In this document: positions 35,597 through 45,187 of the stretch, in pieces
Position numbering within the stretch: position 1 is the stretch's first letter
How the letters are laid out: every line of letters starts with the position of its first letter
DNA from: OLB9 sp041392785
GTDB taxonomy: Bacteria; Bacteroidota; Bacteroidia; Chitinophagales; Saprospiraceae
NCBI GenBank assembly: GCA_041392785.1
Contig: JAWKLK010000009.1
Location: 197,560-261,559, forward strand
Direction of reading: 5' to 3'
Length of the DNA: 64,000 nucleotides
Position numbers and translations under genes: made by a program
The notes under the pieces: model-generated
What the model saw: only the letters and a program-made list of their open reading frames with translations
The model's database searches: none
Told to the model about the DNA's origin: nothing

Positions 35597-37126
35597 ATGA
35601 ATACATCTTTTTTAAAAAAATTGGATCTTCACAAAAAAAATGAAGGCACATGGACGGGACAAAAGTCTTTCAAATCTGATACCTATATCGATTCATATTC
35701 TCCTGTAGATGGCGAATTGATCGGTAGTGTATCGGTTACTTCCAAAAAAGATTATGAGAAAGTCATTAAAACAGCACAAAAAGCTTTTGTCGAATGGCGT
35801 GAAATACCAGCACCAAAACGTGGAGAAATAGTGCGTCAATACGGCGAACAGCTTCGCAAATACAAAGAGCCATTAGGCCAATTGGTATCTTATGAGATGG
35901 GAAAATCGCTCCAAGAAGGCTTGGGCGAGGTGCAGGAAATGATCGATATTTGTGACTTTGCCGTTGGATTGTCTCGCCAATTGTACGGGCTGACCATGCA
36001 CTCTGAGCGTCCCTACCACCGTATGTACGAACAATGGCATCCGCTAGGGATTGTGGGTATTATTTCCGCATTCAATTTTCCAGTAGCAGTTTGGTCTTGG
36101 AATGCGATGATAGCTATGGTGTGCGGTGATGTATGTGTGTGGAAAGCAAGCGAAAAAGCACCACTTTGTGCGGTAGCTTGTCAAAATATCCTGCATAAAG
36201 TCTTAAAAAACAATAAAGTATCCGAAGGTGTAAGTTGTATTATCACTGGAGACTATAAAGTAGGCGAATGGATGACTCAGGACAAAAGAGTACCATTAGT
36301 ATCCGCAACAGGTAGTACCAGAATGGGTAAAATCGTCGGAGCAGCTGTAGCTGAAAGATTGGGAAAGAGCCTGCTCGAATTGGGTGGTAATAATGCTATC
36401 ATCGTGACAGAGTCTGCTGACCTTAATCTTGTATTGACAGGTGCACTATTCGGAGCTGTAGGTACTTGCGGACAGAGATGTACTTCTACTAGGAGACTCA
36501 TCGTACATGAAAGTATTTATAATGAAGTCAAAACAAAACTGACAAAAGCATACACTCAGCTTAAGATTGGAAATCCATTGGATAGTAAAAACCATGTTGG
36601 TCCGTTGATAGATAAAATGGCTGTAGATGCATATCTGAATGCACTTAAAGCTGCAGAAGAACAAGGCGCAACGATCCTTGTAGATGGCGGCGTACTCAAA
36701 GGAAAACATTACGAAAGTGGATGCTATGTCAAACCTTGTATCGTAGAGGCGGAAAATAGTATGCCAATCGTCCAACATGAGACTTTTGCTCCAATCCTAT
36801 ACTTGCTAAAATACACTGGTAGTGTAGAAAACGCCATAGCCATCCAAAATGATGTGCCACAAGGATTGTCATCTGCCATCATGACCACCAATCTTCGCGA
36901 AGCTGAAAGATTTTTGTCATGTGCTGGATCAGACTGTGGTATTGCCAATGTAAACATAGGTACAAGTGGCGCTGAAATCGGTGGCGCATTCGGTGGAGAA
37001 AAGGAAACTGGTGGTGGACGAGAATCTGGATCGGACAGCTGGAAAGCATATATGCGCCGACAAACCAATACGATCAATTATAGCACTACATTGCCATTGG
37101 CTCAGGGGATAAAGTTTGATTTGTAG
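35597..37126 (+). CDS. amaB: Aldehyde dehydrogenase, ALDH7 / alpha-aminoadipic semialdehyde dehydrogenase type
   Basis: 509 residues, normal for the ALDH7 family. It oxidises an aldehyde with NAD(P)+; family members act on L-2-aminoadipate 6-semialdehyde in lysine breakdown. Catalytic residues are Glu261 (LLELGGNNAI) and Cys295 (GTCGQRCTSTRRL). ALDH7-type marks include the N-terminal FQRPxR-free start with EWREIPAPKRGEI, SAFNFPVAVWSWNAM, and the C-terminal GGAFGGEKETGGGRESGSDSW. No other lysine-catabolism gene is nearby, so the substrate is inferred from family only. Confidence 0.9.
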   Translation: MNTSFLKKLDLHKKNEGTWTGQKSFKSDTYIDSYSPVDGELIGSVSVTSKKDYEKVIKTAQKAFVEWREIPAPKRGEIVRQYGEQLRKYKEPLGQLVSYEMGKSLQEGLGEVQEMIDICDFAVGLSRQLYGLTMHSERPYHRMYEQWHPLGIVGIISAFNFPVAVWSWNAMIAMVCGDVCVWKASEKAPLCAVACQNILHKVLKNNKVSEGVSCIITGDYKVGEWMTQDKRVPLVSATGSTRMGKIVGAAVAERLGKSLLELGGNNAIIVTESADLNLVLTGALFGAVGTCGQRCTSTRRLIVHESIYNEVKTKLTKAYTQLKIGNPLDSKNHVGPLIDKMAVDAYLNALKAAEEQGATILVDGGVLKGKHYESGCYVKPCIVEAENSMPIVQHETFAPILYLLKYTGSVENAIAIQNDVPQGLSSAIMTTNLREAERFLSCAGSDCGIANVNIGTSGAEIGGAFGGEKETGGGRESGSDSWKAYMRRQTNTINYSTTLPLAQGIKFDL

Positions 37127-37575
37127 GGAAGGAAAAATACTTTTATCGGTGGAACGCTGTCTTCCGCCTTTTTGTCTTAAACTTAAAAGTCACTGGAGAC
37201 GGTACAAACAAAAAACTGTTTGAGCCAATAGGACTATTTATCAAAGCACAAATCTAAAATAACATGTAAATATCTATAAAGAGCGGCTTTAAAAGGCGAG
37301 TTTTTTTTGTTTCCGTCGAGAAGATGACTATTAAGTGTTAAGAAGACAAAACAGCGGCGGCATTTTTTGTTTACTTTTTTTTGCTGCTGAAAAAAAGTAA
37401 AAGCCTTGCCGGTTTGAGGCAATTGTATAATCAGAGTTCAAACAACCATCAAAATAGGGTTAAAAAATGCCTCAAATTTGGACAAATTGATTACTAAATT
37501 ATTTCCACCTCACTAAAAGATAGAAGTCAGGTGTAAAACTAGGTACACTCAAAGTAACAACCGTAAAATCTTTGT
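37127..37575. other. Intergenic region with terminator and a T/A hairpin, no supported gene
   Basis: 449 bases. It holds the ALDH terminator near its left end and, at 37370-37401, a 12-bp hairpin TTTACTTTTTTT / AAAAAAAGTAAA with an 8-base loop. No credible frame. Confidence 0.5.
37148..37173 (+). terminator. Rho-independent terminator of the ALDH gene
   Basis: GGTGGAA / TTCCGCC stem (one G-T pair), 7-base loop CGCTGTC, then TTTTT; 22 bases after the stop. Confidence 0.8.
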
Positions 37576-38520
37576 TTAAAGATTTTTCACCCATTTTCCA
37601 ATCCAAAATCTGCCAAAGTCATCTGTCAAGATAAAGATATAAATGCCAGGATTCAAATGCGCCGTAGGTATTTCGTTTGTTTGGCTCACATCACCATAAA
37701 ATAGCTTCACTCCTTGAAGATTATAGGTAGTAAATCGGACATTTCCATGCATGGAGTCAGGTTGGATAAATGCCACAGCATCGCTACCCGGATTAGGATA
37801 AAATGTTATATCATTTTCCGTAATTTCTGATGTAAAATTCAAAACATTACATTCTTCATTTATAAATGTCATAGTCAAATTACTATCAGAATAACAGCGT
37901 AAAGATGGGAAAGTACTTAGGCATTCGGGCGGAATAAAATAACCATTACTACCAAACAACTTATTTTTAGAGCCCACGTATTGAATGATTGTGTCCATGA
38001 CATGCCCGGTTAAATTAAACAAAGTCTCAGTTGCATATCTCTTTAAAGGTTTACCTTCGTCTGAATACACCGTATCAACATGGGTTATTACCAATTGGTA
38101 TGACTGCTCTACTATCAAAAGTGAATCATACGTTTGAGGCACATTAAAAACTCCATAATACCAGAAATTTTTTGAAATACTATACTGTATTGTATCTCCC
38201 AACTTTGCCGTAAAATCATAGATAAGCTTCCAATCATTATCCTCAAAAAAATACATTTTGTCATCTGAGTCATAAACAATGATTTCGCTTTCAGGTATGT
38301 AAACCCCATCGGAAAAGACGCCAATAATATGACAAAGTCTATTTTGAATCATTGTATCACCTACCACCTTTGTGACATCGATTTTCAAGCGACAATCGCC
38401 ATCAACAAAATTATCGATATAGCTACTTGAATACCATGTACTTGCAGAGTCCAAGAATCGCTGTCCAAACGCATATAGACTAAGAAGAAGAAAAAAATTG
38501 ACCAATACTACATTTTTCAT
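37576..38520 (-). CDS. T9SS type A sorting-domain protein of unknown function
   Basis: 314 residues. Signal peptide about 1-19 (VNFFLLLSLYAFGQ). The middle part (20-230) is beta-rich with many Asp/Tyr and no recognised domain. The end (about 240-314) is a type A sorting domain: ENDITFYPNPGSDAVAFI, FTTYNLQGVKLFYGD, IPTAHLNPGIYIFILT, GKWVKNL. It should be exported and anchored through the type IX system. Single-gene unit. Confidence 0.82.
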   Translation of the reverse strand: MKNVVLVNFFLLLSLYAFGQRFLDSASTWYSSSYIDNFVDGDCRLKIDVTKVVGDTMIQNRLCHIIGVFSDGVYIPESEIIVYDSDDKMYFFEDNDWKLIYDFTAKLGDTIQYSISKNFWYYGVFNVPQTYDSLLIVEQSYQLVITHVDTVYSDEGKPLKRYATETLFNLTGHVMDTIIQYVGSKNKLFGSNGYFIPPECLSTFPSLRCYSDSNLTMTFINEECNVLNFTSEITENDITFYPNPGSDAVAFIQPDSMHGNVRFTTYNLQGVKLFYGDVSQTNEIPTAHLNPGIYIFILTDDFGRFWIGKWVKNL

Positions 38521-38785
38521 AAGAATTAATTTTCTATAAATAAAATAATTTCGTTCTCGAGATATTGACTATAAAATGTTGATAGTCATACAACCGCGAT
38601 GCTAAATTATACTTTTCATCATTACAGTATAGCAAGATAGAAGCATTTTTACAATATTATTACAATTATCCTACCCAAATTTATCAGTTGCTATACTCGC
38701 ATAACTCAATGTCTATTGGTATTACATTAAAGAAATTTTCCTTATTGCATTCATAGCTGTATCTTTGAGCCACAAAAGATGTAAC

Positions 38786-40150
38786 ATGACATTGATCAAA
38801 TCCATTTCTGGAATAAGGGGAACAATAGGCGGAAAAGTTGGAGACAATTTTACGCCTATGGACATTGTAGAATGCACAGCGGCCTTTGCTACATGGGTCA
38901 AAAGACAACATCCTAAAGCTAAGATTATAACAGGTAGAGATGGCAGGATGAGTGGCAATGTTGTGAGTCAATTAGCTATCAATACTCTGCTTGCTATGGG
39001 TATTGATGTCATAGACTTGGGTTACTCCACTACTCCTACAGTAGAAATGGCAGTACCCTTCTTACATGCTCAAGCTGGTATAATTTTTACTGCCAGTCAT
39101 AACCCAAAGCAATGGAACGCCTTAAAATTTCTTAATCATAAGGGCGAATTTATTTCTGCTGAAGATGGAGATGCCATTTTATCCATTATTGATCATAAGG
39201 ACACTATTTTTGCTGATGTAGATCATTTTGGTCGTTTAGAAACCAGAGATGACATGATCAGCATGCACATTGACCGAATACTTCAAAGCGAGTTTGTAGA
39301 TGTAAATTCTGTAAAACAAGCGAGCTTACGAGTTGTAGTAGATTGTATCAATTCAACTGGAGCCATTGCTATTCCACCACTTTTGGAGGCCTTGGGAGTG
39401 GAATTTACCTTACTGTATGATGATGATTTTGGAAATTTTGCACACAATCCTGAGCCTCTTCCTGCACATTTAGCAGAGCTATCACAAAAAGTCATATCGA
39501 CAAATGCCCACATGGGTATCAGCATTGATCCTGATGTGGATCGATTGGCTTTTGTTTGTGAAGATGGGTCTATGTTCGGTGAAGAATATACCTTAGTAGC
39601 TGTGGCGGATTATATTCTTAGTATCAAAGGCGGTAATACTGTCAGCAACTTATCTTCTACAAGGGCGCTTGCAGATGTGACCCGAAGACATGGTGGTCAG
39701 TATTTTGCTTCCGCTGTCGGCGAAGTCAATGTGGTAAATACCATGAAATCACATCAGGCGGTAATAGGTGGAGAAGGAAATGGAGGTGTCATCGTGCCAG
39801 AATTGCATTATGGTAGAGATGCTATGGCGGGCATTGCAATCTTTTTAACTTTGGTAGCAAAGCAAAAAAAATCGCTGACACAACTCAAGGCTTCATATCC
39901 CTCCTATGTGATATTAAAGGATAAAATAGACTTGAATAACAATGACCAGTACCAGCATATCCTGAATAATCTCAAAGCGGCATTTGCCAATGAAAAAACC
40001 AATGACATCGATGGACTTAAGATAGATTTTGATGCTGGTTGGGTACATTTCAGAAAATCTAATACCGAACCTATAATCAGAATTTATGCTGAAGCTAATG
40101 ATGAAGCCACAGCCAAAGCATTGATTGACAAGGTCAAAAATAAAATGTGA
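38786..40150 (+). CDS. glmM: Phosphoglucosamine mutase
   Basis: 454 residues from ATG 38786 (MTLIKSISGIRGTIGG), the usual family start; a longer frame from 38765 lacks similarity. It converts glucosamine-6-phosphate to glucosamine-1-phosphate for peptidoglycan and LPS precursors. Seen: the active-site phosphoserine loop TASHNPKQWN with Ser104, the Mg-binding DPDVDRLAF, the sugar-binding GEGNGGVIVPELHYGRDA, and the phosphate-binding FRKSNTEPIIRIY. The bacteroidal form can also act as phosphomannomutase. It overlaps the next gene by one base (TGATG). Confidence 0.93.
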   Translation: MTLIKSISGIRGTIGGKVGDNFTPMDIVECTAAFATWVKRQHPKAKIITGRDGRMSGNVVSQLAINTLLAMGIDVIDLGYSTTPTVEMAVPFLHAQAGIIFTASHNPKQWNALKFLNHKGEFISAEDGDAILSIIDHKDTIFADVDHFGRLETRDDMISMHIDRILQSEFVDVNSVKQASLRVVVDCINSTGAIAIPPLLEALGVEFTLLYDDDFGNFAHNPEPLPAHLAELSQKVISTNAHMGISIDPDVDRLAFVCEDGSMFGEEYTLVAVADYILSIKGGNTVSNLSSTRALADVTRRHGGQYFASAVGEVNVVNTMKSHQAVIGGEGNGGVIVPELHYGRDAMAGIAIFLTLVAKQKKSLTQLKASYPSYVILKDKIDLNNNDQYQHILNNLKAAFANEKTNDIDGLKIDFDAGWVHFRKSNTEPIIRIYAEANDEATAKALIDKVKNKM

Positions 40151-41625
40151 TGCAATTAGAACAATACTTTTCTCAATTTAGAGACGACATTATCGGGATA
40201 GATCAAACTTTTGAATCACCCTATGGCGTGCAAAAAATTGTTTATGCTGACTGGACTGCCAGTGGCAGATTGTTCAGACCCATTGAAGATTTTTTATGTC
40301 AAAAGGTAGGGCCGTTTGTTGCCAACACACATACAGAAACCAACCTGACAGGCTCAACCATGACCATTGCATACAAGGAAGCAAGAAAAATCATAAAACG
40401 ACATGTCCACGCTGATGAAACAGATATTCTCATCTCGTCAAATTCGGGGATGACAGGTGTGGTGAATAAATTACAACGCATCATTGGCATTAAACTTCAT
40501 GAAAAATTCAAGCAACATTTTCAGATTCCACTAGAAGAGAAACCTATTATTTTCGTCACTCATATGGAGCATCACTCCAACCAAACTTCTTGGATAGAAA
40601 CCATTGGCGATGTAATGGTAATACCAAATGATGATAATGGGTTAATAGATTTAGACGGATTCAGAAAATTGGTAAACAATTACAGTGAAAGAAAAATAAA
40701 AATTGCCGCTATCACATCATGTTCTAATGTCACTGGAATTTCAACACCATATCATGACATAGCAAAAATCATGCATCAACATGGTGGTTATTGTTTTGTG
40801 GATTTTGCCTGCTCAGCACCATACATTGATATCAATATGCATCCCGATGATCCAGAAATGTATCTAGATGCTATTTACTTTTCTCCACATAAGTTTCTTG
40901 GTGGTCCAGCTAGCAGTGGAATCCTGATCTTCAACCAAAAATTGTACAACAATAAAATACCTGATAATCCAGGTGGAGGTACTGTAGATTGGACGAATCC
41001 TTGGGGTGAGCATAAGTATCACGATGCAATAGAAGAAAGAGAAGACGGAGGCACTCCTAGTTTTATTCAGACCATTAGAGTAGCACTTTGCATCAAACTT
41101 AAGGAAAAAATGGGCGTAAACAATATTCTTGAGCGCGAGCATGAAATCCTTGACAGAGTATGGCCAAAACTCAAAGCTATACCCAATTTAAAAGTATTAG
41201 CCGATCAGCACGAAAATAGACTAGCAGTGATTTCATTCTACATAGAAGGGCTCCACTTTAATCTCGCAGTGCGACTTTTAAATGACAGATATGGAATCCA
41301 AGTACGAGGCGGATGTTCTTGTGCAGGGACATATGGACATTACCTGTTGAAGGTGTCACAAGAGCAGTCAAAATTATTGACGGATGAGATTTCGATGGGC
41401 GTATTTTGTAACAAGCCAGGGTGGATCCGCATGTCATTTCATCCTACTAACACTGACGCTGAAATTGATTATGTTTTGAAAGCAATAAGAGAAGTCAGTG
41501 AAAATCATAAAGCTTGGTCAGATGATTATTTATATAGATTAGAAACTAATGAATATGTACATAAACATAATGGAAGCAAGGCAGTAGATATCCAAAATTG
41601 GTTTAATAATTTTCTAGAACTTTAA
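40150..41625 (+). CDS. Class V aminotransferase / cysteine desulfurase-like PLP enzyme
   Basis: 491 residues from ATG 40150. PLP-binding fold type I: Asp and His of the cofactor site in CFVDFACSAPY and THMEHHSN, and the Schiff-base Lys in DAIYFSPHKFLGGPASSGIL. The C-terminal part has RGGCSCAGTYGHYLL, where a Cys stands near the place of the desulfurase persulfide Cys. It is larger than SufS/IscS (about 400-410) because of inserts and a C-terminal tail (440-491). It could be a specialised desulfurase or lyase; coupled translation with glmM is seen but has no obvious metabolic meaning. Confidence 0.85.
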   Translation: MQLEQYFSQFRDDIIGIDQTFESPYGVQKIVYADWTASGRLFRPIEDFLCQKVGPFVANTHTETNLTGSTMTIAYKEARKIIKRHVHADETDILISSNSGMTGVVNKLQRIIGIKLHEKFKQHFQIPLEEKPIIFVTHMEHHSNQTSWIETIGDVMVIPNDDNGLIDLDGFRKLVNNYSERKIKIAAITSCSNVTGISTPYHDIAKIMHQHGGYCFVDFACSAPYIDINMHPDDPEMYLDAIYFSPHKFLGGPASSGILIFNQKLYNNKIPDNPGGGTVDWTNPWGEHKYHDAIEEREDGGTPSFIQTIRVALCIKLKEKMGVNNILEREHEILDRVWPKLKAIPNLKVLADQHENRLAVISFYIEGLHFNLAVRLLNDRYGIQVRGGCSCAGTYGHYLLKVSQEQSKLLTDEISMGVFCNKPGWIRMSFHPTNTDAEIDYVLKAIREVSENHKAWSDDYLYRLETNEYVHKHNGSKAVDIQNWFNNFLEL

Positions 41626-41677
41626 ACTTTTTTAATAGAAAAAGCATTTATGTAGATGATTATTGATAGTAAGCATT

Positions 41678-41902
41678 ATGTCTAATTTCACACAAAAATT
41701 CCAGCCGATTGTTGAGAAGTACAGTTTTGGTGTGTGTGGTTATATAGCTGAAAAACTGCACATGAACACTTCCAGAGTAAGAATGTACTTTATATATTCC
41801 AGCTTTCTCACTTTGGGATCACCTATCATACTTTATCTAATTACCGCTTTTTGGCTCAGCATCAGAAAAGTTTTTAGGTCTACGGAGCGCATTTTACGAT
41901 AA
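41678..41902 (+). CDS. PspC-domain small membrane protein
   Basis: 74 residues from ATG 41678 (MSNFTQKFQPIVEKY). Pattern GVCGYIAEKLHMNTSRVRMYFIYSSFLTLGSPIILYLITAFWL matches the PspC domain, with one transmembrane helix at about 43-62. PspC proteins act in envelope-stress responses; here the protein is reduced to the core domain. It overlaps the convergent glycosylase gene by 9 bases. Confidence 0.75.
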   Translation: MSNFTQKFQPIVEKYSFGVCGYIAEKLHMNTSRVRMYFIYSSFLTLGSPIILYLITAFWLSIRKVFRSTERILR

Positions 41903-42622
41903 AAGCTCGGGCGAAATCCCCCCCTTCTTTCTTGGTAATTTTAGACTGGATAAATATTGGTTTACATAGTAAACTTTTGTTTTAAGCTTGTATTGCATGA
42001 TATATCGTGGATGTTCCAATGGAATCACATCAGTGAATAGTTTGTATTTCTGATTTAATCTTAACACATATTGAAAATTTTTACCTGTCCCTAGAATAAA
42101 AACTTTCTTATAACTTTGAGCAATCGCTTGCTGCTCCTTGATATGTGCTACAATATAATTTTCTAGATTTTTGGCAAATTTTGCATCATCATAGTAATTA
42201 AAATTAGTCTGTTTACCCGTTTTTACATCAGTTTTTACAAATCCAACCGGACACACAGAATTGATGTACACTTCTTTAAAAAATAAATCTGGGCCACCAG
42301 CCGCGTCTATGACATCATATACAAAAACAGAAGACGGTTCATGAGTCTGAAAACCTTCAAAATCTATTTCACAAATGTTCTTTAATCTTTTAGTATCAGT
42401 AAATGGGATACCTGTAGAACCAGCCCCTAATCTACCTGGATTGATTCCTAGCACCAGATGTCTAGGATTGTGGTCGTCATAATATTTTTTGTAAAATTGC
42501 GACACAGTATTCAATACTCCTACGTTGTCATGCAATGGATCGAGTATCGATACGCCTAACGGCAATGGCACATCAAACTTTATCTGTGATAGACTTTCTA
42601 AAATAGCAACACAAACATTCAA
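41894..42622 (-). CDS. SMUG2-like uracil-DNA glycosylase family protein
   Basis: 242 residues. The UDG-fold motifs are VLGINPGRLGAGSTGIPFTD (motif I with GINPG) and a C-terminal LEHPRYIMQYK (motif II-like HP). This set with VYINSVCPVGFV fits the SMUG2/DUF4918 group of uracil or damaged-base glycosylases. It would remove uracil or oxidised pyrimidines from DNA. It lies 7 bases downstream of a membrane protein gene on the same strand, and the two may be cotranscribed. Confidence 0.85.
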   Translation of the reverse strand: MNVCVAILESLSQIKFDVPLPLGVSILDPLHDNVGVLNTVSQFYKKYYDDHNPRHLVLGINPGRLGAGSTGIPFTDTKRLKNICEIDFEGFQTHEPSSVFVYDVIDAAGGPDLFFKEVYINSVCPVGFVKTDVKTGKQTNFNYYDDAKFAKNLENYIVAHIKEQQAIAQSYKKVFILGTGKNFQYVLRLNQKYKLFTDVIPLEHPRYIMQYKLKTKVYYVNQYLSSLKLPRKKGGISPELLS

Positions 42623-42629
42623 TAGACTG

Positions 42630-43238
42630 CTATTTCAAATATTGAAGGGAATTGATATCAGATTCTAAAGAACGAAGTCTATCCGAATCATCTTTAAAAA
42701 ACCAAAGCCAGCCTATAGTACTCACAACTAATGCAATCAATAGTGATACCCACCAAGGAACAAAATAGTCGCCATGCAAAAAATTTACCAATAGAAAAAA
42801 AGCAATAAAAGGAAAGAAAACAAGATAGCCCAATTTTACAGCATTATACCTCATCTCCTTCAGTGAATATCCTTCATGTAAATATTGATCAAAATTGTGC
42901 TTAAATTCTTGCAATCTATATGCATAATCCCTCAAGCGACTTTTTACAAATGCCGTGTATCCAATTCCTAATACAATAGGTAAAATAGCTAAATAATTTT
43001 GTGTAGTGACCATGTACCAGACTCCTAATAACAATAAAATACCCATAAGAAATTGTAACATTAAAATGTATTCCACTTTATCAGTATCACTTTTCATATA
43101 CCTCATCAACTCAATGCGTTTTAGTTCGCCTTCACTTAGGGAAGGTGGTTGCGTGATAGCACCTTCATACTTATCAACGATATCCATAAGGTACTGGGAT
43201 GCATTTTCTTTGACATAAGGTTTTTCGAAATCAGACAT
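42630..43238 (-). CDS. Membrane protein of unknown function
   Basis: 202 residues. A soluble N-terminus (1-55) is followed by four predicted transmembrane helices in two pairs: about 56-75 (YILMLQFLMGILLLLGVWYM) and 82-98, then about 132-152 (YLVFFPFIAFFLLVNFL) and 160-178 (WWVSLLIALVVSTIGWLWFF). A short charged loop and tail face the cytoplasm. No family recognised. Confidence 0.75.
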   Translation of the reverse strand: MSDFEKPYVKENASQYLMDIVDKYEGAITQPPSLSEGELKRIELMRYMKSDTDKVEYILMLQFLMGILLLLGVWYMVTTQNYLAILPIVLGIGYTAFVKSRLRDYAYRLQEFKHNFDQYLHEGYSLKEMRYNAVKLGYLVFFPFIAFFLLVNFLHGDYFVPWWVSLLIALVVSTIGWLWFFKDDSDRLRSLESDINSLQYLK

Positions 43239-43379
43239 GGCTAAATATTTGACGCAAATATACTAATATATTATTTTAATTCATAATATTTAAATAACAT
43301 ATTGCATTTACATCCAATTTAATCATTAGAATTTAGCGTTTCATTACACTTTTTTTAGATGATATCTCAAGCTCACTTT

Positions 43380-43871
43380 TCACTGCCCTACCATTGAGAC
43401 ATCGACTAATCTCAATTTATGGTCATCGACAACATCGTATACTCTATGGGCCAAAATATTGCCAAATAGAAAGCCCAACACTCCTGATGTAGTACCTATA
43501 ATAATATCTTCTTTTGAAATCTTATAATTTCTAGCTACAGAAGCAATACCTCCAAATACTATCCAACCGGCTGCAAATCCTTTAAATATGTGACCTACGA
43601 GAGTAGTTGATTGTTGTCTTACTTTGACATGGGTAATGTCGCCGACAGCGTATAAAGCATCTTCAAATACTATTGTACCTTCGTTAACTAAAATTCGTTC
43701 AATCTTTTTTTTCTGCCATTCGTTTGGAAAGTCTTTTGTCTTTATAATCATATTTTCACCAACATAAAATTTAATCGGATTTATCTCATGTTTGACTTCG
43801 AGATTCACAGTCACTTGACTGAAGGTCAACTGTGTGAAACATATTCCAATAAGTATAAGGATAAATTTCAT
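43380..43871 (-). CDS. Secreted or periplasmic protein of unknown function
   Basis: 163 residues. Signal peptide about 1-18 (ILILIGICFTQLTFSQ). A beta-rich segment (FYVGENMIIKTKDFPNEWQKKKI, EDALYAVGDITHVKV) resembles small Bacteroidota proteins that carry a hydrophobic glycine-rich hairpin; here about 92-145 (GHIFKGFAAGWIVFGGIA and IIIGTTSGVLGFLFGNIL) could insert in a membrane. Function unknown. Its stop lies 142 bases from the start of the next minus-strand gene and its start 9 bases after the sialidase-like gene, on the same strand. Confidence 0.7.
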   Translation of the reverse strand: MKFILILIGICFTQLTFSQVTVNLEVKHEINPIKFYVGENMIIKTKDFPNEWQKKKIERILVNEGTIVFEDALYAVGDITHVKVRQQSTTLVGHIFKGFAAGWIVFGGIASVARNYKISKEDIIIGTTSGVLGFLFGNILAHRVYDVVDDHKLRLVDVSMVGQ

Positions 43872-43879
43872 AGAATGGA

Positions 43880-45187
43880 TTAAAATTGAATATGTGTAGT
43901 TTCAACGGAGAGCTTACCCTCATCCATTCTCGTCCAGATGGGCATCACATGCCCTTTTACTGCTGAAATATCATTATAATCACCAAAAAAAACGCCTGCA
44001 GTAGGTATAAAAGGTGACTTAGAAACTTTATAGTTTGAAATGGTATTTCCTCCATCATTGGTTTTTGCTATAAAAACATCCGTAGAAGTATCTACATAGT
44101 CTCTTCTATCATAAAAAACCCAATAAATTGCACCGGTGGATTGATCCAAATCCATCCAAGAAAAGAACTGTTGCTTGCCTTTACCATCTGTATTTACTCT
44201 GATGGGATCGGACCAAGTGCTACCATGATCCCTAGACCTTATGACCCATACATCAGTATCATCTTCACCATGCCTTTGATCACTCCAAGAAACGTATAAA
44301 TTGCCACGATTTGCGTGTCTGCTATGATCTACAGCCATTACAGGCATCCCATTGGCTCGGCCTATACCATCTATGTCAAATGCCCAACCTCCAGGCTGTG
44401 TAGCAATAACTATGTCCTTTGATTGCCATGTTTTACCATTATCTTTTGAAAAATCAAGATATATTTTATTATCGAATGACCACGTAATATAATAGGTGCC
44501 GTCTATGCCTATAACTGGATGCGCACCCTCTGTGGTATTATCACCATCTAAACAATCTCCTTCCAACTCTGAAATTTGAATGGCTTCAGACCAAGTGTAA
44601 CCTCCATCTTGTGATTTTGAAAACAAAATTCTTGACCTATCATTAGGATTATCACTCCCATACTTATCAAATTCTGTCCATGACATCAATACAATATTTT
44701 TATCAATTGGACTACAATATAACCATTGTTTATCTTGGTCTTTGTGATGATCTACCCTAGGAAATGTTCCATCGGTCCAAGTATCACCATTGTCCTTGGA
44801 TGATTGTACCACAATCCTATCCAAAAATTCAACACTGGCATAGGCTTGATTTTTTGGATTTGACAAGTGACTATAAAGTACTGTACCATCTAAAGTAACC
44901 CTTATAACAGGATCACCAAAAACACCATACTTTGATGTCAATTTTTTTATACTCCAACTACGACCTCCATCCGGACTAAAATAAAAATTGTCCAGTACAG
45001 ATCCTGCATATACTTCATTTACATTGAGAGGATTTATACATATGGTTGGTTCACACGGACCAATGAAACTTCCACTGGAATGGATCGAAATCACTTCAAA
45101 ATCGGGAAGAGACAATGATTGAGATGTCTTTCTCGTACAACTTACCAATAACATTAATGCTATAAAGAGAGTTGAGCTATTGCGCAT
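43880..45187 (-). CDS. BNR/Asp-box repeat lipoprotein, sialidase-like
   Basis: 435 residues from ATG 45185-45187 (MRNSSTLFIALMLLVSC, with lipobox). Six Asp-box motifs of the form S/T-x-D-x-G-x-T/S-W are visible: SPDGGRSWS, SKDNGDTWT, SQDGGYTWS, SKDNGKTWQ, SRDHGSTWS and a weaker NDGGNTIS. They mark a beta-propeller of the exo-alpha-sialidase superfamily. Catalytic sialidase residues (Arg triad, Tyr/Glu) cannot be assigned with certainty, so enzyme activity is open. It overlaps the stop region of the M48 gene upstream by 11 bases. Confidence 0.8.
   Translation of the reverse strand: MRNSSTLFIALMLLVSCTRKTSQSLSLPDFEVISIHSSGSFIGPCEPTICINPLNVNEVYAGSVLDNFYFSPDGGRSWSIKKLTSKYGVFGDPVIRVTLDGTVLYSHLSNPKNQAYASVEFLDRIVVQSSKDNGDTWTDGTFPRVDHHKDQDKQWLYCSPIDKNIVLMSWTEFDKYGSDNPNDRSRILFSKSQDGGYTWSEAIQISELEGDCLDGDNTTEGAHPVIGIDGTYYITWSFDNKIYLDFSKDNGKTWQSKDIVIATQPGGWAFDIDGIGRANGMPVMAVDHSRHANRGNLYVSWSDQRHGEDDTDVWVIRSRDHGSTWSDPIRVNTDGKGKQQFFSWMDLDQSTGAIYWVFYDRRDYVDTSTDVFIAKTNDGGNTISNYKVSKSPFIPTAGVFFGDYNDISAVKGHVMPIWTRMDEGKLSVETTHIQF

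Noticed and set aside
37234..37422. 62-codon minus-strand frame
   Set aside because: Made from the T/A hairpin region; no domain or signal.
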